Positions 43,675 to 54,481 of a stretch of 64,000 bases of DNA are shown one piece after another. The first letter of the stretch is position 1. Every line of letters starts with the position of its first letter. Position numbers and translations under genes: made by a program. Under the pieces are notes generated by a model that was not told where the DNA came from, searched no databases, and worked only from the letters and a program-made list of their open reading frames with translations. The stretch is from Anastrepha obliqua (lineage: Eukaryota > Arthropoda > Insecta > Diptera > Tephritidae): contig NC_072895.1 of assembly GCF_027943255.1 (NCBI RefSeq), positions 82,524,001 to 82,588,000 of the forward strand. Direction: 5' to 3'.

Positions 43675-45176
43675 GGTTTGGCAGCCGTATCGCACATAGA
43701 GACAATGATGCCACTTGGGTCCGTTGTGAACCGCGGGGGCTGAGTTACATTTCCCTCTCCATATTAAACCATCCTGAGCTTTTGACAAAGCGTAAAAGGT
43801 TGTTGATACCTAAAATGTATAGATTATCTATATTCGTTAAGAAGTAGGATTTTAAAAATCGGTTTCTGCTTCTGGCTAGAGCTGGGCATGTGCAAAAAAG
43901 GTGTTGAATTGTTTTCAACTCCTCCTTATTTCTGCAGCTACGACAGAAATCATGCGTGTAAACGCCAAATCTCTTTGCATGATTTCCTATGAGACAATGT
44001 CCTGTGAGGGCCCCAACTAAGGTCCTGATTTGAAGTCTATTCAGTTTTATAATACTCTTAGACAGACGCAAATTTAGCCTTGGCCATGTTTGTCTAGCAA
44101 TTTCACAGGTGTTAACGCTAATCCATCTTTAATTTGCAGACCTGTTTAATGCGTCCTTAATGAGAAGCTTACAAGTTGCGAGAGTTGGCAAACAGGTCCC
44201 TTCTCTTGCAAGTTGGTCTGCCCTACAGTTCCCTGGTATATCTCTGTGGCCTGGAACCCAGCATAAGATTATACGATATTATTTGGCCATCTCATTTAGA
44301 GATTGGCGACAACGTAAGACCCTCCTTGATGTTGTTTGGAATGCATCCAGGGCTCGTAGGGCAGCTTGGTTGTCTGATAGAATGCAGATATCCGTTGATG
44401 ATATTCTGTTTATCTTTAGCCATTTTAAGGCTTAAGCGTTTATTTCCGCTTGAAAAACACTACAGTGATCTGGTAGTTTAAACGATTCACTAATAGAAAT
44501 CTCTTCGCAAAATAACCCTGATCCCAGACCGGTGTCCATTTTAGACCCGTCCATGTAGATCTTAACGGGTGTGTTGGGTGTTGGATCTTCTTCAAACCAT
44601 TCCAGTCTAGAAGGGATTTTCATTAGGAAATTCCTTTCGAAGCAGAGAATGGGAGGGTGATAATCACAGTCACTGGGTATATCCGTGCAGGAGTCTAAGA
44701 TGGTTGAATGTCCATGTGTGACAGTCTTCCATTGTGAGCTCGCTTTGAGCCTTAAAGCGGAGCAGGCCGCTGAGTATTTGCAGAAGAGATCTAGGGGTGG
44801 CAGATGTAGTATGATATCCAAAGCCATGGATGGCGTGGTTTTCATGACGCCTCATATTGCTTATTCCGTTGATCTCTGCACCTTATTCAATAAATTAGAA
44901 TAGGTTTTTTTCTGCATAGCACACCACCAGACAACATTTCCATATAGAAGAATGGGTCTGACGACAGCAGTGTAAAGCCAATGAGCAACCTTAGGTTTAA
45001 TTCCCCAGGTCTTACCTAAAGCTCTCTTACAGGCATAGAAAGCTAGGTTTTTCCTGACTCTTTCTAAGATGTTTGACTTCCAAGTCAGTTTCCTATCTAT
45101 GATTAGTCCCGAGTACTTGGTTTCTTCCGAAATCACAAGAGCTTCCCCCTTGAGCATAATTGGACTTAGTTGAGGG
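43675..45176 (-). mobile_element. 5'-truncated RNase H-bearing LINE with 14-bp target duplication
   Basis: The target-site duplication AAACTTTTTTACTA lies at 43661-43674 and 45177-45190. The element, read on the minus strand, starts inside the RT thumb region and ends after a short 3' untranslated part. A 5' truncation plus target duplication is the usual result of target-primed reverse transcription. It interrupts a MITE. Confidence 0.8.
43745..45157 (-). pseudogene. LOA-like LINE ORF2, thumb to C-terminus, frameshifted
   Basis: The frame 44861-45157 has EETKYSGLIIDRKLTWKSNI, then KTWGIKPKVAHWLYTAVVRP and ILLYGNVVWW (RT thumb). The frame 44432-44845 has ALDIILHLPPLDLFCKYSA and the start of RNase H, IYMDGSKMDTGLGSGLF and CSVFQAEINA. 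The rest of RNase H is frame-broken. The frame 43745-44071 ends with LTGHCLIGNHAKRFG, CRSCRN...QHLFCTCPAL and FVKSSGWFN. Each block has its counterpart in the same order in the intact ORF2 at 56046-59618, so it is the same clade but another family. Confidence 0.8.
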
Positions 45177-45190
45177 AAACTTTTTTACTA

Positions 45191-45352
45191 AATAAGAAAC
45201 AAAAAAAAAATTGTTTTGAGTGATGGAAATCTTAATTTTGATCTTTACTGCAGCTGTCTAATTTACAGAAATTAGAAACTCGATCAACGTCATGTGCAAA
45301 TACGATGAATCTTCCGAGAAGATGAATAATTTTGTGTCACTTTGTATATTGG
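45191..45352 (-). repeat. MITE, right part of a copy split by a LINE
   Basis: It continues the copy begun at 43630: TTTTGAGTGATGGAAATCTT, then the TACTGCAGCTGTCTAATTTA block and the end GATGAATAATTTTGTGTCACTT. The block order equals that of 11650-11895 and 52255-52433. Confidence 0.55.
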
Positions 45353-45394
45353 CGTGCCGTCTGAGAGGTCTCGCTCGATTGATATTTTCTTCAA

Positions 45395-45966
45395 ATGCAA
45401 AATAGTAGATTTAGGCAAGAAGGTTTGATACCTCTTGGAGGCGCAAAAGTTTTAATGAATCATAATTTAGAAAACTTAATTGAAATAAGGAGTAAATGCA
45501 CAACTAAGGCAAATGAAGGGTTAGATAATTTCAGTAACTGGTATATCAATAATCGTCTATTGCTGAACATAAATAAGTATTTCCAAATTACATTTTCGAA
45601 GCAAGTCAATGCCACTGACTCCTCTTATAACATTTCTAGCACGCCCCTGTCACGGGTAAGTGAATATAAAGACTTTGGTGTAATATTTGATTCGAAACTT
45701 ACTCTTGCTAGTCATACAAATTGTATTATTACCAAATCTTACGCCATTCGTGCTTTTGTTAGACGTCATAGCTCCTATTTCTCCGACCCTTATACGCTGA
45801 AGCTTTTGTGTACGAAGCATTTGTATGATCCAAACTTGAGTATGCCTCTTTCAATTGGTCCTCGTATTATGGTGAAATGTTGCTGGAATTGAACGAATCC
45901 TGAAAGTATTCCTACATTTTGCGTTGTGCAATTTACACTTTTCGGATCCTATCGCTGCCTCGTAAG
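45395..45966 (+). pseudogene. CR1/jockey-group LINE ORF2, RT part
   Basis: The frame 45395-45892 has LDNFSNWYINNRLLLNINKY, FSKQVNATDSSYNISSTPLS and EYKDFGVIFDSKLTLASHTN (RT thumb: DLGVIFDSKL). After a frameshift it continues with LEYASFNWSSYY and FLHFALCNLHFSDPIAAS. The protein resumes at 46610 on the far side of an inserted RTE-like LINE. Upstream RT motifs are missing, so it was 5'-truncated before being interrupted. Confidence 0.7.
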
Positions 45967-45972
45967 CGCGAT

Positions 45973-46603
45973 ATATATATGGCTCCGCGGGGGAGCATAT
46001 TGCTGTGACAAGGATCCTCCATTCCGTCTGTCAAGCGCCAATCTCTTGATTTCGCTCCAGGTTTCACTGATTTTGAATACGTCAGCTTCCAGCTGCCTCT
46101 ACGACGGCTGCCTTGGGGGTTCCTGTCGATTGCGCTGCGGGTAATGCAGGTTTGGCATCTTCTTGAGATGTGCCCAAGCCAGAACTATTTCCTTTTAGGA
46201 TTTCCAGGCGCATTGGTGTCTGGTTACAACAATTCTACACGTCAGTGCTTAAGACCATGTCGGGCCAGAAAATTCTCAATACTTTGCGAAGACAATGATA
46301 GGTGAAAACCTGCAGCGTTTGAAAGTCAGAGGCTGCAAGGTACATAAGAGCTGACTTCACGTTGGAGTTAAATATTTTTATTTTTGTACGCTGCGTGATA
46401 ATCGAAAGTTTGCTTCGCTTTTCTTATACGGTTTTCGATGTCTTCTCTTGTCCGTCCATTTAGTCCTCATGAACACCTTTAGTTTTGCGTGTAGCTTTGC
46501 TCATCACGACGTCGAAAACAATGTTAAGGAGTAGAGGTGATAGGACGCAGCCTTGTCGGACTGCAGTAGTGACTGGTAGACGACCACTCAGTTGCATTTG
46601 AAT
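45973..46603 (-). mobile_element. RTE-like LINE, 5'-truncated, inside another LINE
   Basis: The minus strand starts with AVRQGCVLSPLLLNIVFDVV (RT motif 4), then IFNSNVKSALMYLAA, then CLRKVLRIFWPDM and NQTPMRLEI. It ends with LEADVFKISETWSEIKRLAL near the C-terminus and an (AT)n tail. CGCGAT flanks it on both sides (45967-45972 and 46604-46609). Removing the element and one copy of CGCGAT joins the two halves of the surrounding LINE in the correct frame, which strongly supports these limits. The catalytic YADD section is deleted. Confidence 0.8.
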
Positions 46604-46609
46604 CGCGAT

Positions 46610-46925
46610 GCTTATTGATTAACTTAAAATCATTGCAGAGCAGAAGAAGAATTTTATCTTGGTTTTTCACTTTCCATTTTATTAGTGGTGCTGTTGACTG
46701 TGCGTTGCTTTTTGAGATAATTTTCTTTAATATTTCGGCCAAAGCTCTTCATAGTTCAGAGTTTTTCTATGTTGGTCGCACAAAATCTCTTTATGCTCGA
46801 AATTATTTTATAACTAGAGACTTAATTGAGTTTAATAAAATCTCTAGATTTGTTGATATAGACTTTTCATGATCAAAAGATCGCCTAATAAATTCTTTGG
46901 ATATTTATTATGAATAGTTTATTTG
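46610..46925 (+). pseudogene. CR1/jockey-group LINE ORF2, C-terminal part
   Basis: The frame begins LINLKSLQSRRRILSWFFTF, continues with SGAVDCALLFEI and FFNISAKALHSSEF and ends ITRDLIEFNKISRFVDIDFS followed by a stop and a short tail. This is the C-terminal region expected after the DPIAAS...R end of the segment at 45395-45966. The two are one ORF2 split by the RTE-like insertion. Confidence 0.7.
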
Positions 46926-46929
46926 TACT

Positions 46930-48585
46930 TTCCTTTTTAATGCCTATTAACCTATACATTTATTTAGCCTATACGAATTTATTGCTTTTTTCGGCTTAAT
47001 CAGTAAATAAATATGAAGGGGTATAGTGGAATTTATAATATTTTTGATCAGCAACTTGGGAGCGCGCCAATTTAAACCTATACATTTTTTTGTACGCTCG
47101 GTCACTCTAATGTATTTACATACATAAATATATATGTGAAGATGTTTTTGTTGTTGACAGCACCACACCTAATATCACACGTACAATTAACCTCAATTGC
47201 ATCTTTAGTACATTTTTTATTCAATTTGTTATTTTTAATTCAATTTTTAATTGGGTGCTACATTCGGCGGCTGTGGAGTCGAAAAGGTAATATTGAGAAG
47301 GAACTTGAGTATCTACAAGTAGTAGAACAGCTAGGAGTGAGCGAAACCGGGGAGTTGTGCAAGTTAGGTTCGCACTGTGCCTTATGCAGTTGCTTGCAGC
47401 AATTTTAAAGCACGTACATACGACTGTGTCTCTCTAGAGGATACAAATGAGAAAATAAAAGAAGCAGTTGACTGCTGGATGTGACCACAGATACATAAGT
47501 ATTGTATTCCGATACATGCATACACATTCATATTGTACATACATGCACATATACTTATATTGAAGTAAAAAACAAGCACTCACCACTCATCAGCAATGCT
47601 CTACAACAATTTCGTGGCAAGCACTTTGGCTCTGAGCATTGACAACTCCGAGCATGTCGAGTGTTTCGGATGCACAAAAACATACCTATACAAATACATT
47701 GCTTAACTGTGTAGATATTTATGCACAAATAATGTGAATATATATATATATATATATATATATGTATAAGTAAATGCAAGTCTGCATTGTGTATTTGCAC
47801 GACTCAGGGCAGCAAGTACCACCCAAGTACCATCTCTCTTGTCACTTGGTTGAAGTGCTGAACTTAACAGACAGTCGGTACGCTACTCACCCAGAATTCA
47901 TTGGGAACTTATATATACGTATAAATCACAGTATTGTGCATGACTTAGACAATTTTACGTCCCTACCTGAAGTATAGCTCTCATGCAGAAATTTTCGTTA
48001 TTCCATTAGTTGCTATTACAAACTTAGGTTCAAGTTGAAAAGTTTAGCGCAAAATAGCAAGTAAATAGTGGCATGCAGAACTTGCGAAACTTTTTCAGAA
48101 AAAATTAGTTACTTTCATTCGCCAATCTATCACAAATGCACACTTAAATATAGACATTGAAATTCAGTGAAAAGGTCGGGGCTTAGTTTACAAATTGTAA
48201 CGCAGTGTTAAGTAACTATAGCTCATGCACTTCTCGACAAGTTTTGAGAATTTATTTGAATTATTTATAATTCAAAAAGAAATTTCACACTTTGTGCGAA
48301 TTTGAAAAAAAAACAGCAAAAAATGTTCATTAAAATTTCAAACCTTTGGTAAAATTTCTAGTATGTGCTCAGTTTTATAGTCCATTGAATTTTGGTATAA
48401 CAAAAGTTTGAAGTGGCTGAAAAATTGCATTGATTTGAGACAGTTTTTGTCTTTTTCTTGCTGACGGTCTTGGGTGTTTTGTTCCATATAAAAAAATGTC
48501 GAGCACGTGCACGTAATCGCACAATCTCAGCAGATTACCACTGTGAACAAATTTGTAGCCAAGGGCACAAAAAATATCGTCGAAT
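46930..48585. other. No gene seen; AT microsatellite
   Basis: An (AT)n repeat lies at about 47739-47764. The overlapping small frames carry no recognised domain. Confidence 0.35.
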
Positions 48586-48597
48586 AACAACCGTATG

Positions 48598-50804
48598 CTT
48601 CAGAAGACTAAGACCGTGGTGGTTCCCGTTCTTCAAAAGATCTTCTCGGCGTGTATCTCGCTGAACCACGTTTCTGCTAGCTGGAAGAAAACCAAAGTGG
48701 TCTTCATTCCTAAGGCAGGAAGGAGGGGCCACGTCCACGACTTTAGACCTATAAGTCTTACCTCCTTTATTCTCAAGGTATTTGAAAGAGTGATCGACTG
48801 TCACATCCGAGAGCACTGTGAAACCAGACCTTCTCCAGCCCAACACGCTTACCTGAAAGGGAAATCTACCGAGTCCGCCTTACATGAGGTAGTAGGGACT
48901 GTAGAGAAATCTCTGGAGGGAAAACAATTCACTTTGGCGACCTTTATAGACATAGAGGGCGCCTTTAATAATATTACGGCGGCATCAATTGTCACGGCTC
49001 TAAACAGGCTAGGGGTGGAAAGACCTATCTACCGCTGGATCTCGTCCCTGCTTGGTGGTAGGGAAATAAATACGGTGGCTGGAGGGGCTACAATCACCAG
49101 ATTCGTATATAGGGACACACCGCAGGCCGGCGTCCTCTCGCCTCTCCTTTGGCTAGTAGCTGTAGATGAAGCCTTAACTCGCTTAAAAGGGGGGGGGGGG
49201 GGGGGGGGGGGGGTTTAAAGGTGGCAGCATATGCCGATGACTTGGTCCTGATGGTCTCAATTCCCTTCCCATCAGTAATGGCTGACATTTTGGAAGGTGC
49301 ACTGGCTACACTCAGCAGATGGACCGCCAGTAGCGGTCTCAGAGTCAACTCTGACAAAACAAACCAATCCTCCACCTTTTAAGCTTCCTAGACTAAACAA
49401 CCAGTGTCTTACACTTTCATCGGAAGTCAAGTATCTTGGTGTAATTCTAGACCCCAAGCTCCACTGGAAGCTGCACATAGAAAATCGAGTTAAGAAGGCC
49501 AATATAGCCTTCTACGCCTGTAAATCTATGCTCGGCAAAAAATGGGATCTCAAGCCACGTGTCGTACTTTGGATGTACAACTTAGTGGTTCTGCCAATTT
49601 TGACATACGGTTGCCTAGTTTGGTGGGTAGCTCTTCAGAAGGGCTACAACTTCACTAAATTAGAGAGAGTGCAGAGAACTGCATGTGTGGGCATCACTGG
49701 TGCCTGTAGAACATGTCCCACCGCTGCGCTCAACGTTATTCTCCACTTAATTCCTGTGGATCTGCAGGTTGAATGCTGCTTAGAGTGCTATTAGACTGAA
49801 GGAGTTTGGCCTTTGGAGACTTCCTGTAGGACATGGCAGCATCTTGAAGCAGATCTCCCCTTCCTTTTCTGATATTCGCACCGACCTCTCCATCCGCAAA
49901 CTGTGCTTTGAGGGTTGTGCTAGGGCTATCTTTCCAAGCAGGCAAGATTGGAAAGAGGGGAGAGTTGGTGCGGATATAGATGCCTCTGTTTTCAGTGATG
50001 GATCCAAAATGGAGTTTGGAGTGGGAGCGGGGGTCTACTCTAAATCAGCCAGCATTTCGGTCTCCTATAAACTGCCGGAGACAAGCAGCGTCTTTCAAGC
50101 AGAGGTCTTCGCGACCCTGCAGGCATGCAAAATGCTTCGGGATCGCTGTTGGGAGGGAGACATTAATATTTTTTCCGATAGCCAAGCTGCAATCAAGGCA
50201 CTGTCGTCGCCGTATTGCAGCTCTCTTCTCGTGAACTCCTCTAAGGAGGAACTTAAACGCCTCGAACGTGCAAGAAACATTTCCTTCATCTGGGTTCTTG
50301 GGCACAGGAATATAGAGGGAAATGAAATTGCCGATGAGCTTGCCAGGAAGGGGGCGGCAGAACCGGATACAGCTGCCCTCTTCTCAGACATCGGTATCCC
50401 CTTGGCCGTCGTTAAAGGAAAACTACACAACTTCTTTCTAAGAAAAGCGCAAGACAGATGGAGGTCTGTCTCATCGTGTGCCATTTTCAAAGCACTATGG
50501 CCTCAATACGATATAAACAGAACGCTTAAGGTGATGGGAACCCCCCGCCATTCAATTTCCAAACTCATTGCGGTGATCACTGGCCACTGGGTGATCGGCA
50601 CTCATGCGGAGAAGCTTGGAATTTCGTACAATCCCCATTGCAGAAGCTGTGGGGATCCTGCAGAGAATGAGACTGTGGAACACTTTCTCTGCAGATGTCC
50701 GGCTTTGGCGGCTAGGCGTCCCCTTTGGGGATGACTTGATGAAATTCTCCAGCCTAGATCCCTTTTCTCTCCTCCGCTACATCTACAGCACTGGATGGCT
50801 GTAG
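48598..50804 (+). pseudogene. LOA-like LINE ORF2: RT, RNase H and C-terminal motif, with frameshifts
   Basis: The first frame to 49218 has WKKTKVVFIPKAGRRGHVHD, FRPISLTSFILK, FIDIEGAFNN (RT motif A) and YRDTPQAGVLSPLLW (normally RGTPQGG). A run of 25 G breaks the frame. AYADDLVLMV with the YADD catalytic pair follows at about 49226-49255. The frame 49297-49794 is the RT thumb (YLGVILDPKLHWKLHI, YGCLVWW). The frame 49844-50734 is RNase H: VFSDGSKMEFGVGAG (D), SVFQAEVFAT (E), IFSDSQAAIKAL (D) and WVLGHRNIEGNEIADELAR (D), all four acidic residues kept. It goes on through ITGHWVIGTHAEKLG and CRSC...EHFLCRCPAL and finishes after a frameshift at about 50730. Confidence 0.8.
49189..49213. repeat. 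Poly-G run of 25 bases inside a LINE ORF
   Basis: The run sits between LTRLK and the KVAAYADD segment of the RT domain, where related elements have a normal protein linker. It causes or hides a frameshift. Such runs are also typical of sequencing or assembly trouble. Confidence 0.8.
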
Positions 50805-50889
50805 ACGGTTTTATCTCCTCCCTTAATCCTTTCACAGGTAGTGGTCCACTTTATGGTACTCTTACCATCTTACCTACCTACCTACCAAC

Positions 50890-52250
50890 AAACGTATTGA
50901 ACTCACACATTGAAAGCACTAAAATTCAAAGCTTCACTTCGAAGCATACGCAGACAGTCAACAGTTGGCACGAAAGAGAATTTGAGGTTAGAAATTAATC
51001 GTGTTAGTGCAAAAATTTTAGTGAATAATAAATATTTTTTGTTTAAGTTCATCAATTTCCGCCTATTTTTTATATATATTTTCGAAGCCCCTAGGAAACT
51101 GTTCGCTGTTAAAAGTTATATACCTAACGACAATTTTCTTGGTTTTTGGATCATATTTTAACGATTAATTTCGACTTTTCCTAAATAAAATTATTTTTGA
51201 TATATTTGAAGTAATGGTGAACGAAAGATGACCAGACGAGTTCACCTACAGAATTCTCCTGCAACAGGGCTGACTGTCAATGCTAAATGTTCGGAATCCC
51301 TGCACTACGCCAAAATATGCAATGTTTCAACACACTTTTCTCTGTTATAATGGAGAGCTGCCAAATAGCCTAGAGGACATTTCACGACACTTGATTGATG
51401 CAAAAGCTGCCCAGCTGCCCACTGTCCTGCTCTATTCAGATGAAAAGATCTCAGCATTGCGGAAATCTTAAATCTTCTCAAATTTTCGATTTGGTTTAAA
51501 TATTTTACTTTGGTTTTACGAGATTTCTTGTCCAATAGACTGTAAGGTGGAGAGCATTTCACAGCGTGTTACTTATAATCACTTTATTCAGACCGTTCTC
51601 GGTAAAGTTACAATTCAGTGGGACAAAATTCTTTAATTGCAATTTTTTTATTCGGATTTCAAACGTTAATCGAGTCACCGAGTACTGAATTGAGTCTAAG
51701 GCCCCTATATACTATTTATCCTAATCGATTTGTAGCGCAAGTATTGAGATATTTGAAAATGTACTTCAGATGCGAAAATAGCACTTGCCTTAAGATATTT
51801 TGAGAAGTTATATGGCATAAAATTTCTTTCAATACTGGCTGATACGTAATGCCTTAGAGAGCTTCACATCAAAAGGAATTGAAAAGCAAGTGAAAGTGAA
51901 CGGTGTCAGAATCCTAAATGATTCTACCTGCGAGGGCGTCACGGAAAATTGAATGAATAAATTATGAACTTTTCAACAACATATTTTATTTTTACTCTGA
52001 CTTAAATGAAATTTCAGATGTAACACCTGGAATATATATTAAGACAAACGATTTTTTTTTAATATTGGTGGACAACTTTAGAGATTACTGAAATTGATTG
52101 GCTTACATGTTAAAACTTTCTTCAGGCCTTAGTACAATTTTTCATACACGACTATGGTAAAGGTAATAGGTTAGAGGTGGCAAGGCTCCAGATCTTGATG
52201 AATTTCAAGTATCTGATACACATTATTTATCAATTTACATTAAGATAAAT
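50890..52250. other. No gene recognised
   Basis: The plus-strand frame 51280-51471 (MLNVRNPCTTPKYAMFQHTF and onward) has no domain I recognise, and the sequence around it is AT-rich. Confidence 0.3.
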
Positions 52251-52254
52251 TCAA

Positions 52255-52433
52255 GATAAAATCATTTTCAGTGCTAGAAATCCTTATTTTCACTTTTACG
52301 CGCTCCGGTGCTTGCCTGTTTGTATACTGCAGCTGTCTAATTCACAAGTGACAAATGTGATTAATTAAAAATTATTGATTGATTGCAGAAATTATAAATC
52401 TTTCGATATGTGATTCAATTTGCGTCACCTAAT
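52255..52433 (-). repeat. MITE, left end missing
   Basis: It carries CATTTTCAGTGCTAGAAATC, ATACTGCAGCTGTCTAATTC and the terminus GATTCAATTTGCGTCACCTA. The same order is seen at 11650-11895 and 45191-45352. Confidence 0.55.
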
Positions 52434-52439
52434 AATACA

Positions 52440-53325
52440 ATAGCTGTTCAACAATGCTTCAGACGAATGTTCTCCCAATTTCGCACAATACTGTGCATGC
52501 ACTTACACTTACATACATACGTTTTTATGTATGCATGTCTATCCCCTTTTTTGGTTAGCGCCATTTTCACAACTGTTTCGTAATTGTCATGGCTGTTTTT
52601 TCTGGTTTTTGCACTCTTCTACGGTAATTAAACTGTGACAGTTAATTGAGTTGCTGATGTTCGAGTGCTGTTGACGGTATTATTTCGCGCTGTAACCACA
52701 TTTGTGGCTTGAATATTTGTTGCAGCTGTTTTTAAATACATAAATGTGGTACTTGCTTCGGAAATAAAACCATGTCGATAAAACAAAGACTGCGTACTGC
52801 AGATAGATGTGTTTGCTTCAGAACTATTTTTTGACGTTATAATTCATGATTTTTTTTTACCATAAAACTGCTAGTTAACAAATGCAGCTAATTTAAGTTA
52901 GAGAATTACACGAAGAATAACCTGTTTTAACTGTCGCTTCACTCAAATCTCTTTTGGTATCCTCTGATGCTTCTGGTAGCTCCTTGTTGCTCCCTGGCAC
53001 CATAGGAAAAAATCTATCTGGCGCACCTCGAGGTAGAATTTTAGGGCCTATGTTTTGAGTTCTCTTCATGAATGGTAAAATTTCACGTTTCATTTGTTTT
53101 ATATGGTAATGATTTCCAAACTAACTTAGCAATAATATTTGTTGAAGATCTATTTGTCCCTCCCTGGGAACTGCAGGGGCTTAATAATATCATCGCCATC
53201 ATAGTTCCGTCGAGGAGCATAGGGCCAAAGCAAATTTTTTCACTCTGTTCTGTTTAGTGCTTTTGTTTTTACCTGCTGCCACGTCAGGTTTTTGTTCGCA
53301 GCTTTTATTTCACTTTTGATGCAAC
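52440..53325. other. No gene recognised
   Basis: A minus-strand frame at 52893-53093 could be a further scrap of the RTE-like remnant to the right, but no motif supports this. Confidence 0.3.
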
Positions 53326-53329
53326 GATT

Positions 53330-53870
53330 TCATCAGCCCTTAGGACTGCCTCGGTTTCGCTGACCCTGGGGTTTCCAGTCTAGTGCTTGCCAGCTGATAT
53401 CCCTGCCTCCCTGGTGTAGCCACCTCCACTTGCGCTCGCCGATTACTTGCGCGAATGGGTTTTGTTGGCATCGTCGGTTTAAGTTGGCGTTCAATAGCCA
53501 ATTGTCTGGTCACTAAATTCTCAGAATGTAGCTCAGGCTGCGGCTTACAAACAGTTGCTGATTTTTGAAAAATCTCTGCTGATAGTTTCATAGTTATAGT
53601 TTGATAGTGAATTGGCTACCAAGATATTGAAAGTCGCTCACTTTGTCAATGCTGTTCTCTACAATATTGAATGACGCTTCATTCGCATTTAGCGTCAAAT
53701 TTTTTGTTTTCTTTACGTTGACTCTGAGTCCAGCAATTTTTAGTGTCTTATGAGGTTGTTTAGTTTCCTTTGCATGCCTGATCTGCGCTGAGAAAGCGAT
53801 ACTATATCGGCGGCAAAATCTAAATCTTCAAGACGCAGGGGTCAATGTATGGTATGTATAAAATACACTA
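53330..53870 (-). pseudogene. RTE-like LINE reverse-transcriptase remnant
   Basis: The minus strand reads LRLEDLDFAADIVSLSQRRS followed by MQRKLNNLI. It corresponds to the region around the RT catalytic motif (usually DLxYADDI), with the first catalytic D changed to A. A STLRKQKI piece follows, then degenerate sequence with stops through the 53340-53591 frame. It is a single old fragment. Confidence 0.5.
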
Positions 53871-54008
53871 TTTTTGAATATAAGCAAATATTGAAATGTT
53901 CCTCTTTTAAAAAAGCTCAAAATTCTTATCACAGCTGGTTGAAATTTGAAAACCGCCGACGGCATTAAGAACTTATTTGTCTTCTTCGATTCCAAATTTA
54001 TGGTTTGT

Positions 54009-54021
54009 AAGAAGAAGAATC
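54009..54021 (+). repeat. Target-site duplication, 5' copy
   Basis: AAGAAGAAGAATC directly before the LOA LINE, repeated exactly at 59711-59723. Confidence 0.85.
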
Positions 54022-54481
54022 CTCATCATGTTGGTCTCCTTGCCGCGGGGATGAGGCTTAAGTGCTGGTTTAGCCCTCATATCATGAGGGTTAACCCACC
54101 ACGAACTAAGAGGGAAGCTCCACATGGGTATTGGCTGGCCAACCATCCGGAAAACGGCGGAGGACAGTCAATCACCATGCGGAGAGTACCGCACCGACGA
54201 TCTCCCCACTGCTATCCCTAACCTGGTATCCCATCATCTCCTCTCCTGTACCCCCCCTAATCCAGGGTGTTACGCGTCACCGTGCCCAATGGATGGCTTG
54301 CAGCCAGGGGTATCCGGCTGTATTTTAACGGCGCCCTTCTGAAACTGGGTCACCTCAGGAGGTAGAATGACCTTGCCATGGTAGAGGGGACTGCCATGGT
54401 CGACTTTTCCCCTCTCCCCCCTAAAAAATCCTAGTCCGCCACGCTTGCCACGTCGAGCAGTGCGGACGATTATGAAATAAA
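54022..54481 (+). promoter_or_regulatory. LINE 5' untranslated region, presumed internal promoter
   Basis: 460 bases between the target duplication and the ORF1 ATG. It is GC-rich, with CATCATGTTGG near the start. LINEs of this type usually carry an internal promoter here. I cannot point to specific elements, so the promoter role is inference from the family. Confidence 0.4.

Larger units (their letters stand above)
48598..50886 (+). mobile_element. 5'-truncated LOA-like LINE
   Basis: It starts abruptly inside ORF2 (LQKTKTVVVPVLQKIF, matching LQHTKDMIAPTLALIF of the intact element) and ends in an ACCT repeat tail, CTTACCTACCTACCTACC. A probable target duplication AACAAxCGTAT is found at 48586-48596 and 50887-50897, with one mismatch. 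Length is about 2.3 kb. Confidence 0.75.

Noticed and set aside
54124..54342. Upstream frames before ORF1 of the full-length LINE as an extra ORF
   Set aside because: Three frames overlap in the GC-rich 5' untranslated region with no known domain. Chance open frames are expected at this base composition.
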